Of a stretch of DNA of 64,000 nt, positions 17,802 through 25,886 are shown in pieces; the stretch's first letter is position 1; every line of letters starts with the position of its first letter. A program made the translations under genes and the position numbers. Under the pieces are notes generated by a model. The model made no database searches, was not told the origin of the DNA, and was given only the letters and a program-made list of their open reading frames with translations. The stretch is from Rhizobium hidalgonense. GTDB taxonomy: Bacteria > Pseudomonadota > Alphaproteobacteria > Rhizobiales > Rhizobiaceae. Where the stretch lies: positions 117,367 to 181,366 of the forward strand of contig NZ_LODW01000042.1 of assembly GCF_002914525.1 (NCBI RefSeq), read 5' to 3'.

Positions 17802-19673
17802 TCAAACTTTCTTCAGATGAACCATGAATCGGGTACCCCTGTCGTCGCTCTCAACCTCCATCCGGCCGCCGTAGTCGCCGACGATATCCTTGGAGATGAC
17901 CAGCCCCAGGCCGAGACCGCTTTCCTTCGAAGTGTTGAACGGCGTGAATAGGCCCTTGCGGATCTCGGGGGAAATGCCCGGGCCGTTGTCGGCGACCGTC
18001 AGGGTCACCATCTCCACATCGATTGATATCCTGACCTCGACGCGCGCCTCATCGGCCTTCGGCGCCACCGCTTCGAGCGCATTCTGAAGCAGATTGATGA
18101 GCACCTGCTCGAGACGGATCCGGTTTCCCATGACCTGCAGTTCGGCCGGCGGCAGGGCGATGTCGAGCGTATCCATGCGGCCGGCAAACCGGCTGCGCAA
18201 CAGCATCACCGCGCCTTCGATGACGTCTTTCAATCCCGTCGGTTCGGCGTTGCCGCGGCCCTTTCGGGCAAAGGTCTTCAACTCCTCGGTGATCGAGCCG
18301 ATGCGTTCTGTCAGCGCCGCGATGCTTTCGAGATTTTCACCGGCAGGCGCCGTCTGGCCGCGATCGAGGAAGGTGCGGGCATTATCCGCATAGGCGCGGA
18401 TGGTTGCGACCGGCTGATTGATCTCATGGGCGACGCCGGCGGCCACCTGACCGAGGATTGCCAGCCGGTTGGCCTGCACAAGATCCTGCTGCACCGCCTG
18501 CAGCTTCTGCTCCGTGCTTCTGTGACCCGTGATTTCCGCCTGCAGCCGGTCGCGGGCCTGGCTGAGATCCAGGGTCCGCTCGGCCACGCGCCGTTCCAGT
18601 TCCTCTCGCGCCTGCTGTTGCCTGAAAATTTTGAGGGTGACCACCTGGCGGCGGCGCAATAGGAAGGCTGCGACTGACAACAGGGGCAGAAGCATGAGCA
18701 ATGCCAGCATTCGGGCTTCGCGAATGCCGGCATCAACGGACGGCCCCAGCGCCACTAGGTGCTGCAAATGCCATGCTGTGGCGGGAACCGGCATCCCGAC
18801 ATCGAGAAACCTGGTTTTCCCGGCGCCGCCCGGCATGACGATCTCGACGACATCGAGCCTGTCGCCGAGGCTCCGGACCGTATCGAGCGGCAGCGGCTGA
18901 AGCGGCGCATCGCCGAATTGCAGGCTTTCGCGGATCGCCGTCAGCCGGTCGTCGGCGATCCGGCCGATCGTCATGAACCGCCACGAGGGAATGCTGGTGA
19001 TGAGGACGATGCCGCGATCGTCGATGACGTAGGACGGCGCGTCCGAGGCATTCCAATCCGCCTCGACGTCGTCGAATTCAACCTTGACCACGACGACGCC
19101 CAGCAGCCCGCTGCTGCCTGATATCCGCTCGGAAATATAGAGGCCGGGTTTCTTGCTGACGGTGCCGAGCGCGAAGTGCTCGGCCTGTCCTTGCGCGACC
19201 GCCCCCTGAAAATATTCCCGGAAGCGGTAGTCATTGCCGACGAAGCTCGTCGGTTCGTGCCAGTTGCTGGCCGAAACCGCCATGCCGTCCTTGTCGATGA
19301 CATAGATGACCGCAGCCTTCGTACCCGCCGCCAGCGTCTCCAGCTTCTGACTGAGGCGCTCGAAGGTCCCCGCATCGTTTCCCGCCAGTGCCGCGGTGAG
19401 TGCCGCGTCCTGCGACAGCACGAAGGGCAGCGCCCGGTATTTTTCGAGAACTGTGCGCAGCAATGCCGCATTCAGCCTTGCATCCGTGCGCGCCTGCTCT
19501 TCGAGGGCGGTCTCGGCCCGGTAGCGGCCGATTTCGCCGCCGGCCCACAGGCTTGCTGCGACGGCGACAAGCGCGATTGCCGCAAAGGCCCACCACATCC
19601 GGCGGATGCGGTGCTGCAGGGGCAGGGAAGACCACAGCGGCGATAGGGACAAGGACATGGCGGATTTGTGCAT
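17802..19673 (-). CDS. dctB: C4-dicarboxylate sensor histidine kinase DctB
   Basis: 623 residues. TM1 at about 27-45, a periplasmic tandem PAS/Cache sensor (about 50-315), TM2 at 321-340, a coiled coil (345-400), phospho-acceptor H416 in GVAHEINQP, and the ATPase domain ([32 protein letters not shown]). It senses succinate, malate and fumarate and phosphorylates DctD. Start uncertain: ATG at 19673 or 19658; the first lies inside palindromic site 19668-19683. Confidence 0.95.
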   Translation of the reverse strand: MHKSAMSLSLSPLWSSLPLQHRIRRMWWAFAAIALVAVAASLWAGGEIGRYRAETALEEQARTDARLNAALLRTVLEKYRALPFVLSQDAALTAALAGNDAGTFERLSQKLETLAAGTKAAVIYVIDKDGMAVSASNWHEPTSFVGNDYRFREYFQGAVAQGQAEHFALGTVSKKPGLYISERISGSSGLLGVVVVKVEFDDVEADWNASDAPSYVIDDRGIVLITSIPSWRFMTIGRIADDRLTAIRESLQFGDAPLQPLPLDTVRSLGDRLDVVEIVMPGGAGKTRFLDVGMPVPATAWHLQHLVALGPSVDAGIREARMLALLMLLPLLSVAAFLLRRRQVVTLKIFRQQQAREELERRVAERTLDLSQARDRLQAEITGHRSTEQKLQAVQQDLVQANRLAILGQVAAGVAHEINQPVATIRAYADNARTFLDRGQTAPAGENLESIAALTERIGSITEELKTFARKGRGNAEPTGLKDVIEGAVMLLRSRFAGRMDTLDIALPPAELQVMGNRIRLEQVLINLLQNALEAVAPKADEARVEVRISIDVEMVTLTVADNGPGISPEIRKGLFTPFNTSKESGLGLGLVISKDIVGDYGGRMEVESDDRGTRFMVHLKKV

Positions 19674-19683
19674 TTTTCTGCAC
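19668..19683 (+). promoter_or_regulatory. Candidate DctD-binding upstream site 1 for dctA
   Basis: Palindrome GTGCA-N6-TGCAC. It lies about 110-125 bp upstream of the sigma-54 core promoter, where DctD enhancer sites of rhizobial dctA genes occur, and overlaps the start of dctB. Confidence 0.6.
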
Positions 19684-19700
19684 GGTATGCAAATGGATTT

Positions 19701-19716
19701 GTGCGGATTTCCGCAT
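19701..19716 (+). promoter_or_regulatory. Candidate DctD-binding upstream site 2 for dctA
   Basis: Perfect palindrome TGCGGA-TT-TCCGCA (19702-19715) with flanking G/T. Two adjacent palindromes about 33 bp apart, three helical turns, fit cooperative binding of DctD dimers. Confidence 0.65.
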
Positions 19717-19791
19717 TCCTCAGCGAGCTGCTGACGACGTCTGAAGGTTTTTATTTAGTAAAATCAATTGTTTAATGTGGATCGCCGAAAC

Positions 19792-19806
19792 TGGCACGGT
19801 GATTGC
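19792..19806 (+). promoter_or_regulatory. Sigma-54 (-24/-12) promoter of dctA
   Basis: TGGCAC-GGTGA-TTGC matches the sigma-54 consensus TGGCAC-N5-TTGC exactly. It lies 92 bp before the dctA start, and the activator gene dctD is adjacent. Confidence 0.9.
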
Positions 19807-19898
19807 GGGGGAGATGGCAACAACGGCTGAGCTGTTGGAGTGAAGCGAACGGCTCGGGAGGCCGGAGTTCTTTCCGGACGGGCCCTTAGGAGGATAAC

Positions 19899-21233
19899 AT
19901 GATCGCAGCACCATTCGATGCAGTCGCAGACAGCAAGGGCAAGAAGCCCTTTTATTCCCATCTTTACGTCCAGGTTCTCGCGGCCATCGCCGCCGGCATC
20001 CTGCTCGGCCATTTCTACCCCGAACTCGGCGCGCAATTGAAGCCGCTCGGCGATGCCTTCATCAAGCTCGTCAAGATGATCATTGCGCCGGTCATCTTCC
20101 TGACGGTTGCGACCGGCATTGCCGGCATGAGCGACCTGAAAAAGGTCGGCCGCGTCGCCGGCAAGGCGATGCTTTACTTCCTGACCTTCTCGACGCTGGC
20201 GCTCGTCATCGGCATGATCGTCGCCAATGTCGTTCAGCCCGGCGCCGGCATGAATATCGATCCGGCTTCGCTCGATCCTACCGCGGTGGCCAGCTATGCC
20301 TCGAAGGCTCATGAGCAGAGCATCGTCGGCTTCCTCACCAACATCATCCCGACGACGATCGTCGGCGCCTTTGCCGATGGCGACATTCTGCAGGTGCTGT
20401 TCTTCTCGGTGCTGTTCGGCATCGCGCTCGCCATGGTCGGCGAAAAGGGCGAACAGGTGGTCGGCTTCCTCAATGCCCTGACGGCTCCGGTCTTCAAGCT
20501 GGTCGCCATCCTGATGAAAGCCGCCCCGATCGGCGCTTTCGGCGCCATGGCCTTCACCATCGGCAAGTATGGCATCGGATCAATTGCCAATCTCGCCATG
20601 CTGATCGGCACCTTCTACATCACTTCGCTGCTCTTCGTCCTCGTCGTTCTCGGCGCCGTCGCCCGCTACAACGGCTTCTCGATCCTGGCGCTGCTGCGCT
20701 ACATCAAGGAAGAGCTGCTCCTGGTTCTCGGCACCTCGTCTTCGGAGGCCGCACTTCCCGGGCTGATGAACAAGATGGAAAAGGCCGGCTGCAAACGCTC
20801 GGTCGTTGGCCTCGTCATCCCCACAGGCTATTCCTTCAATCTCGACGGCACCAACATCTACATGACGCTGGCGGCGCTGTTCATTGCCCAAGCAACCGGC
20901 ATCAATCTCTCCTGGGGCGACCAAATCCTGCTGCTGCTGGTGGCGATGCTGAGCTCCAAGGGTGCCGCTGGCATCACCGGCGCTGGCTTCATCACGCTGG
21001 CCGCAACGCTCTCCGTCGTGCCCTCTGTGCCGGTCGCCGGCATGGCGCTCATCCTCGGCATCGACCGCTTCATGTCGGAATGCCGGGCGCTGACCAACCT
21101 CGTCGGCAATGCGGTCGCGACGATCGTTGTCGCGCGCTGGGAAAACGAGCTGGATACGGCCCAGCTTGCCAGAGCGCTGGGCGGCCAGGCAGAAGAGGGC
21201 GCTCCGGCTGCCGGGCTTCAGCCGGCGGAGTAA
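19899..21233 (+). CDS. dctA: C4-dicarboxylate:cation symporter DctA
   Basis: 444-residue inner-membrane DAACS-family carrier for succinate, fumarate and malate. [13 protein letters not shown] is the serine-rich hairpin motif, and [17 protein letters not shown] carries the substrate/cation-binding residues of the glutamate/dicarboxylate symporter fold. A TAGGAGGAT site precedes the ATG. In legume symbionts DctA feeds nitrogen-fixing bacteroids. Expression should depend on sigma-54 and DctB/DctD. Confidence 0.97.
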   Translation: MIAAPFDAVADSKGKKPFYSHLYVQVLAAIAAGILLGHFYPELGAQLKPLGDAFIKLVKMIIAPVIFLTVATGIAGMSDLKKVGRVAGKAMLYFLTFSTLALVIGMIVANVVQPGAGMNIDPASLDPTAVASYASKAHEQSIVGFLTNIIPTTIVGAFADGDILQVLFFSVLFGIALAMVGEKGEQVVGFLNALTAPVFKLVAILMKAAPIGAFGAMAFTIGKYGIGSIANLAMLIGTFYITSLLFVLVVLGAVARYNGFSILALLRYIKEELLLVLGTSSSEAALPGLMNKMEKAGCKRSVVGLVIPTGYSFNLDGTNIYMTLAALFIAQATGINLSWGDQILLLLVAMLSSKGAAGITGAGFITLAATLSVVPSVPVAGMALILGIDRFMSECRALTNLVGNAVATIVVARWENELDTAQLARALGGQAEEGAPAAGLQPAE

Positions 21234-21305
21234 TCGGCCGGATTGGTCATCATTAAGAAATCTTGCGGCGGCTCGTTCCGAAACGGGCCGCTTCTCTTTT
21301 CGGCG

Positions 21306-22364
21306 TTAGCCGCGGTTGTCGCTGAGAAGCCTGGTGTAAACGGCGCCGATCGCGTTTGCTTCTTTTTCCAGCGCAAAATTTGCCCTGACATGCCGCAGCG
21401 CATTCTCGCCATGCGCAATCGCCAGCGCGGGCTCTGCGATATAGGGGGCGATTGCCCGCGTCAGCGCCTCGCCGTCGCCGGCGACGACGACCGCGCCGGT
21501 CTCGCCCTCGGCGATCAGTTCGGCATAGGCCCCCGCATCCGATGCCACCACGGCGGTCCGCGAGGCCATGGCTTCGAGTGGCGTCAGGCCGAAACCCTCG
21601 TTACGGGAAGGGGCGACGTAAAGCGTCAGGCGGCGATACCAGACCTTGATATCGGGCACTTCGCCAAGGAAGACGATACGGTCACCGAGCCCGGCGGCGG
21701 CGACATCGGCCTTGAGCTTTTCGCCGAAGGCAGCGTGCTCGGCCGTCACGCGGCCGGAGACGACCGCCGTCCATTCCGGGTGCTGCGGCAGCAATTCGAT
21801 CATTGCTTGGACGAAAAGATCGGTGCCCTTCTGATGGCGTACGCGGCCGAAACAGCCGACGAGATAGCGGCCGGGCAGACCGCTGGCGGCAATGCCGTCC
21901 TCTGCGGTTTCCGGTGGGTGGAACAGGGAAAGGTCGACGCCGTGCTGGATGACCGTATGCGGCACCTCAAGGAACGAACCGGAACGGTCGCTGGTTGCGA
22001 TCACCGCGTCCATGCGGCGGATCAGCCATTTCGTATAGGCAGTGTGGCGGCGTTGCGCGGCCGAGGTGAAAAGCAGCTTTAATGGCATGCGCAGGAGATG
22101 GCGAAGCAGGATGCCGACGGCCATCTCATTGTTGCGGCGGGCGTGCCAGACACGCTGGCGCCGGCGCGCCGGCGGACGCCAGAGGCCGGCGAGCTGCGGC
22201 CACTTCAGTTCCGGCAGACCCTGCGGCAAGCCGGGGCCAAGCGTGGCGATCCTGAAACCGAGGCGGACCTGGCATGGGATGAGCTGGATGATGGTCGACG
22301 TGACGCCGGAGAGCCGGCGCTTGAAATTGGGCGCGATGATCTCGACGTCACGAATGTCCGGCAA
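21306..22364 (-). CDS. lpcC: LPS core mannosyltransferase, glycosyltransferase family 4
   Basis: About 352 residues from a TTG at 22364, 22 bp after the greA stop; an in-frame ATG at 22460 would overlap greA and add a low-quality N terminus, so the TTG is preferred. GT-B fold with VGCFGRVRHQKGTDLF and the EX7E-type donor-site motif SRNEGFGLTPLEAMASR. The N-terminal DVEIIAPNFKRRLSGVTSTI resembles, as I recall, rhizobial LpcC/LpsB, which transfers mannose from GDP-mannose to inner-core Kdo. The gene symbol is from recollection of the family. Probably co-transcribed with greA. Confidence 0.8.
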   Translation of the reverse strand: MPDIRDVEIIAPNFKRRLSGVTSTIIQLIPCQVRLGFRIATLGPGLPQGLPELKWPQLAGLWRPPARRRQRVWHARRNNEMAVGILLRHLLRMPLKLLFTSAAQRRHTAYTKWLIRRMDAVIATSDRSGSFLEVPHTVIQHGVDLSLFHPPETAEDGIAASGLPGRYLVGCFGRVRHQKGTDLFVQAMIELLPQHPEWTAVVSGRVTAEHAAFGEKLKADVAAAGLGDRIVFLGEVPDIKVWYRRLTLYVAPSRNEGFGLTPLEAMASRTAVVASDAGAYAELIAEGETGAVVVAGDGEALTRAIAPYIAEPALAIAHGENALRHVRANFALEKEANAIGAVYTRLLSDNRG

Positions 22365-22386
22365 TGGATGGATCTCTGGTGGGCGA

Positions 22387-22863
22387 TCAGCCCCAGGAAA
22401 CCTGGAGGATTTCGTAGGCCTTGGAACCACCGGGCGCATTGACCTCGATGGAATCGCCAACTTCCTTGCCGATCAGCGCGCGGGCGATCGGCGAGGAAAT
22501 GGAGATGCGGCCGGCCTTGACGTCGGCTTCCTGGTCGCCGACGATCTGATAGGTCTTTTCTTCCTCGGTGTCCTCGTCGACAAGCTTCACCTTGGCGCCG
22601 AACTTGATCTTGTCGCCCGACATCTTGGTGAGATCGATGACCTCGGCGCGCGCCGTCAGGTCTTCCAGCTCGCTGATGCGGCCTTCATTGTGGCTCTGGG
22701 CTTCCTTGGCGGCGTGGTATTCGGCGTTTTCGGAAAGGTCGCCATGAGCACGGGCTTCGGCGATCGCCTCGATGATTCGCGGGCGCTCCTCCTGCTGACG
22801 CCAGCGCAGTTCTTCCTGCAGCTTGACGAAACCACCCGGTGTCATCGGTACCTTTTCAACCAT
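22387..22863 (-). CDS. greA: Transcription elongation factor GreA
   Basis: 158 residues from the ATG at 22863, with AAGGA 9 nt upstream; the frame could start at 22878 but 158 residues is the family norm. N-terminal coiled coil with the tip acidic pair ([19 protein letters not shown]) and C-terminal FKBP-like domain ending in [17 protein letters not shown]. It binds the RNA polymerase secondary channel and stimulates transcript cleavage in stalled complexes. The leader carries a terminator-like hairpin. Confidence 0.96.
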   Translation of the reverse strand: MVEKVPMTPGGFVKLQEELRWRQQEERPRIIEAIAEARAHGDLSENAEYHAAKEAQSHNEGRISELEDLTARAEVIDLTKMSGDKIKFGAKVKLVDEDTEEEKTYQIVGDQEADVKAGRISISSPIARALIGKEVGDSIEVNAPGGSKAYEILQVSWG

Positions 22864-22910
22864 TTCTCTGTCCTTCACTCCTTATGTTCGCGCAATCAGG
22901 CGCGGACACA

Positions 22911-22945
22911 AAAGAAAACAGGTCCCGAAGGGGAGCTTCGGAACC
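22911..22945 (-). terminator. Intrinsic terminator/attenuator in the greA leader
   Basis: On the minus strand a 10-bp stem (GGTTCCGAAG / CTTCGGGACC) with a 5-nt loop is followed by TGTTTTCTTTT. It lies 48 nt before the greA start, and no minus-strand gene precedes it, so it can only act on greA leader transcripts. Confidence 0.72.
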
Positions 22946-23079
22946 GTGCCACAATTCTAGTTAAGTGCTTATAGCAGATCGGCAAGGCCGATTTCCAGAA
23001 AATTCGCATAGACGAAACGCAAGCCGCCGCAATAGCGGGTCGCGCGCCGTAAAAATGGGCAAAGGCGGGATCGCCGTGA

Positions 23080-23110
23080 TTGACTTTGCGGTGCGGAACA
23101 TATAGTGAAC
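23080..23110 (+). promoter_or_regulatory. SOS promoter: TTGACT -35 with overlapping LexA box
   Basis: GAAC-ATATAGT-GAAC at 23096-23110 is an exact match to the alphaproteobacterial LexA box (GTTC-N7-GTTC read on the other strand). A TTGACT hexamer at 23080-23085 puts the -10 region within this box. The first ATG of the radical SAM gene is at 23117, so the mRNA may be nearly leaderless. The function is inferred from motif and context. Confidence 0.75.
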
Positions 23111-23116
23111 ACACTA

Positions 23117-24349
23117 ATGAAGAAGTCGCTAACAGAACGCTTGGCCATCCTTTCCGACGCCGCCAAATATGACGCTTCCTGCGCCTCCAGTGGCACGGTG
23201 AAACGTGATTCCGGCGCAAGCGGCGGGCTCGGCTCGACCGAGGGGTCCGGCATCTGTCATGCCTATGCGCCGGATGGGCGGTGCATTTCGCTTCTCAAAA
23301 TATTGCTGACGAATTTCTGCATTTACGACTGCGCCTATTGCGTCAATCGTTCGTCGAGCAATGTCGAACGGGCGCGTTTTACGCCGGAAGAAGTGGTCTG
23401 GTTGACGCTGGAATTCTATCGCCGCAACTATATCGAAGGGCTGTTCCTATCCTCGGGCATTATTCGCTCGTCCGATTACACGATGGAAGAGATGGTCCGC
23501 ATCGTCCGCGAATTGCGGGTGACGCATAATTTTCGCGGTTATATCCATCTCAAGTCGATCCCCGAGGCGTCGCCGCGTCTGATCGAGGAGGCGGGACTTT
23601 ATGCAGACAGGCTGTCCCTCAATATCGAATTGCCGACGGATACCGGCATCAGCCGCTTCGCGCCGGAAAAGAAACCCGCCAATATCCGGCGATCGATGGG
23701 CGATCTGAGGCTAAAGATCGAGGCGGCCGGCGAACCGACGCTGCGGACCAAGAAGCGTCAGCGATTCGTGCCCGCCGGCCAAAGCACGCAGATGATCGTC
23801 GGCGCCGATGGCGCCAACGACGCGACGATCCTTGCCACTAGCGGACGGCTCTACAGCAGCTACGGCCTGAAGCGCATCTATTATTCCGCCTTCAGCCCGA
23901 TCCCGGATTCGTCGAAAAACCTGCCGCTGATCAAGCCGCCGCTGATGCGCGAACACCGGCTCTATCAGGCCGACTGGCTCTATCGCTTCTACGGTTTCGG
24001 CATCGACGAGATCACCGCCAACCAGACGGGCGGCATGCTCGATCTGAACCTCGATCCGAAACTTGCCTGGGCGCTTTCCAACCGCGCCGAGTTTCCCGTC
24101 GATATCAACAGGGCGGAGCGTGAACGGTTGCTGCGTGTGCCCGGTCTCGGCACCAAGACGGTCAAAGCGATCGTTTCGGCCCGCCGATTTCACCGCCTGC
24201 GGCTCGACGATCTCTCGCGGCTCGGCATTTCGATCAGGAAAGTCCAATCCTTCATCTCAGCGGAAGGCTGGTCGCCGCGCCGGCTGATCGACCGGCCGGA
24301 CCTTCGCGCCATGTTCGAACCGCAACCCGAACAATTGTCGTTACTGTGA
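23117..24349 (+). CDS. Putative DNA modification/repair radical SAM protein (UdgX-linked)
   Basis: 410 residues from ATG 23117 (an in-frame GTG at 23105 lies inside the LexA box). The radical SAM cluster motif is C68-x3-C72-x2-C75 (FCIYDCAYCVNRSS), and the N-terminal AKYDASCASSG is typical of the family next to UDG-like genes. A C-terminal helix-hairpin-helix (ERLLRVPGLGTKTVKAIVSA) suggests DNA binding. Substrate unknown. The stop overlaps the next start by one base (TGATG), so the two genes are co-translated. LexA control implies a role in DNA damage. Confidence 0.88.
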   Translation: MKKSLTERLAILSDAAKYDASCASSGTVKRDSGASGGLGSTEGSGICHAYAPDGRCISLLKILLTNFCIYDCAYCVNRSSSNVERARFTPEEVVWLTLEFYRRNYIEGLFLSSGIIRSSDYTMEEMVRIVRELRVTHNFRGYIHLKSIPEASPRLIEEAGLYADRLSLNIELPTDTGISRFAPEKKPANIRRSMGDLRLKIEAAGEPTLRTKKRQRFVPAGQSTQMIVGADGANDATILATSGRLYSSYGLKRIYYSAFSPIPDSSKNLPLIKPPLMREHRLYQADWLYRFYGFGIDEITANQTGGMLDLNLDPKLAWALSNRAEFPVDINRAERERLLRVPGLGTKTVKAIVSARRFHRLRLDDLSRLGISIRKVQSFISAEGWSPRRLIDRPDLRAMFEPQPEQLSLL

Positions 24350-25803
24350 TGCGCCGGGTCGTACTTGCCGGGCGGGGCGATCTTGCCGAGTGGCGCGACG
24401 CCGCGCGTGCGCTTGCGGCCGCCGGCATCCTGCCCGAGGAGATCGACTGGCGGGAAAAAAGCCCCGAGGCCGATCTTTCATTCCAACGCGACGCCATGCC
24501 GCCGGCACCCGCGGCGACACGCAGGCCGATGACGGTGCCGCCCGTCTTTGTCGAGCTGGCTGAGACGGTTCTCTGCCATTCCGATCCGGTGCGGTTTTCC
24601 CTGCTTTATCGCCTCCTCTGGCGGCTGCAACTCGACCGGCAACTGCTCGAAGTGGCCTCCGACGAGGATGTCGTGCGTGCCCGGCTGATGGCGAAAAATG
24701 TCCGGCGCGACGCGCACAAGATGACGGCCTTCGTCCGCTTTAAGGAGACTGGTGCGGCTGCCGCAGGGCGTCGAAAATTCATTGCCTGGTTCGAGCCGGA
24801 CCACCATATCGTCAGGCGTACGGCGCCCTTCTTCCAGCGGCGCTTCACTGACATGGATTGGCTGATTGCAACGCCCAAGGGCTCTGCCGCCTGGGACGGC
24901 GAGCGGCTGACGATCAAGGACGAGCCGTGCGAAAAGCCCAATCTCAGCGATGTCACAGATGAACTCTGGCGCACCTATTACGCCAGCATCTTCAATCCGG
25001 CGCGATTGAAGGTGAAGGCGATGCAGGCGGAGATGCCGAAAAAATACTGGAAGAACCTGCCGGAGGCCGATCTCATTCCAGGGCTGATTGCATCGGCCGA
25101 GAGCAAGGTGCGTGAGATGGCGGCGCGCGAGGCGACGCAATCGCTGCCTTTTCACGACCGCTTACAGCAGGCCGCGCGCCATCTTCCTACAGAAGCTGCG
25201 GCTCCCGCCGGCACACTCGATGCACTGCGCGCGGAGGCCGCGATCTGCACGCGCTGTCCACTTCACGCCAATGCGACCCAGACAGTCTTCGGGGAGGGGC
25301 CGCCCGATGCGCAGGTGATGTTCGTCGGCGAGCAGCCGGGCGATCAGGAGGATATTGCCGGGCGACCCTTCGTCGGCCCGGCTGGCAGGCTGCTCGATCA
25401 GGTGATCGCGGAAGCGGGCATCGACCGCTCGAAGCTCTACATCACCAATGCCGTCAAGCATTTCAAATATGAGCCGCGCGGCAAGCGCCGGATCCACCAG
25501 AAGCCCAATATGGGCGAGGTGAAACATTGCCGCTGGTGGCTGAACCTGGAGATGCAACTGGTCAAACCGAAGCTGATCGTTGCCATGGGAGCGACGGCGC
25601 TTGCGGCGCTGACCGATGCGAAGCAGCGTCTCCAGGATATCAGGGGGCAGGCGATGGCGATGGAAGGCGGGCGGACGCTGTTTGTGACAGTGCATCCGTC
25701 CTATCTGCTGCGCATTCCAGACGAGCGGTTGAAGGCGGAGGAATTCGCGCGATTTCGCGACGATATGCTGAATATACAGCAGCTTATGACAGCGATTGGA
25801 TAG
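24349..25803 (+). CDS. DUF4130 - UdgX fusion, uracil-DNA binding/glycosylase superfamily
   Basis: 484 residues. The N-terminal half (about 1-250) is the DUF4130-type domain found beside this radical SAM family. The C-terminal half is a UDG-fold domain with GEQPGDQED (327-335), the C-x2-C of an iron-sulfur site (CTRCPLH), VHPSYLLR, and the UdgX-specific loop K379-R-R-I-H383. In mycobacterial UdgX that loop histidine forms a covalent bond with uracil-DNA. Here H383 is intact, so the same chemistry is expected. The separate ATG overlaps the upstream stop; a GTG at 24346 is possible. Confidence 0.88.
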   Translation: MRRVVLAGRGDLAEWRDAARALAAAGILPEEIDWREKSPEADLSFQRDAMPPAPAATRRPMTVPPVFVELAETVLCHSDPVRFSLLYRLLWRLQLDRQLLEVASDEDVVRARLMAKNVRRDAHKMTAFVRFKETGAAAAGRRKFIAWFEPDHHIVRRTAPFFQRRFTDMDWLIATPKGSAAWDGERLTIKDEPCEKPNLSDVTDELWRTYYASIFNPARLKVKAMQAEMPKKYWKNLPEADLIPGLIASAESKVREMAAREATQSLPFHDRLQQAARHLPTEAAAPAGTLDALRAEAAICTRCPLHANATQTVFGEGPPDAQVMFVGEQPGDQEDIAGRPFVGPAGRLLDQVIAEAGIDRSKLYITNAVKHFKYEPRGKRRIHQKPNMGEVKHCRWWLNLEMQLVKPKLIVAMGATALAALTDAKQRLQDIRGQAMAMEGGRTLFVTVHPSYLLRIPDERLKAEEFARFRDDMLNIQQLMTAIG

Positions 25804-25840
25804 TTTGATTCCGGACTGTGGCACTTCGGTCAGAACGACC

Positions 25841-25869
25841 GGTGCCATCGCTCATCGAGCGATGGCACC
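25841..25869. terminator. Perfect palindrome between the udgX-fusion gene and carB (bidirectional terminator)
   Basis: A 13-bp perfect inverted repeat (GGTGCCATCGCTC / GAGCGATGGCACC) with a 3-nt loop sits between convergent genes, 37 bp past one stop and 17 bp past the other. There is no strong T-tract, so it may block rather than strictly terminate transcription. Confidence 0.55.
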
Positions 25870-25886
25870 GTTGATCGCGCGCTGTC

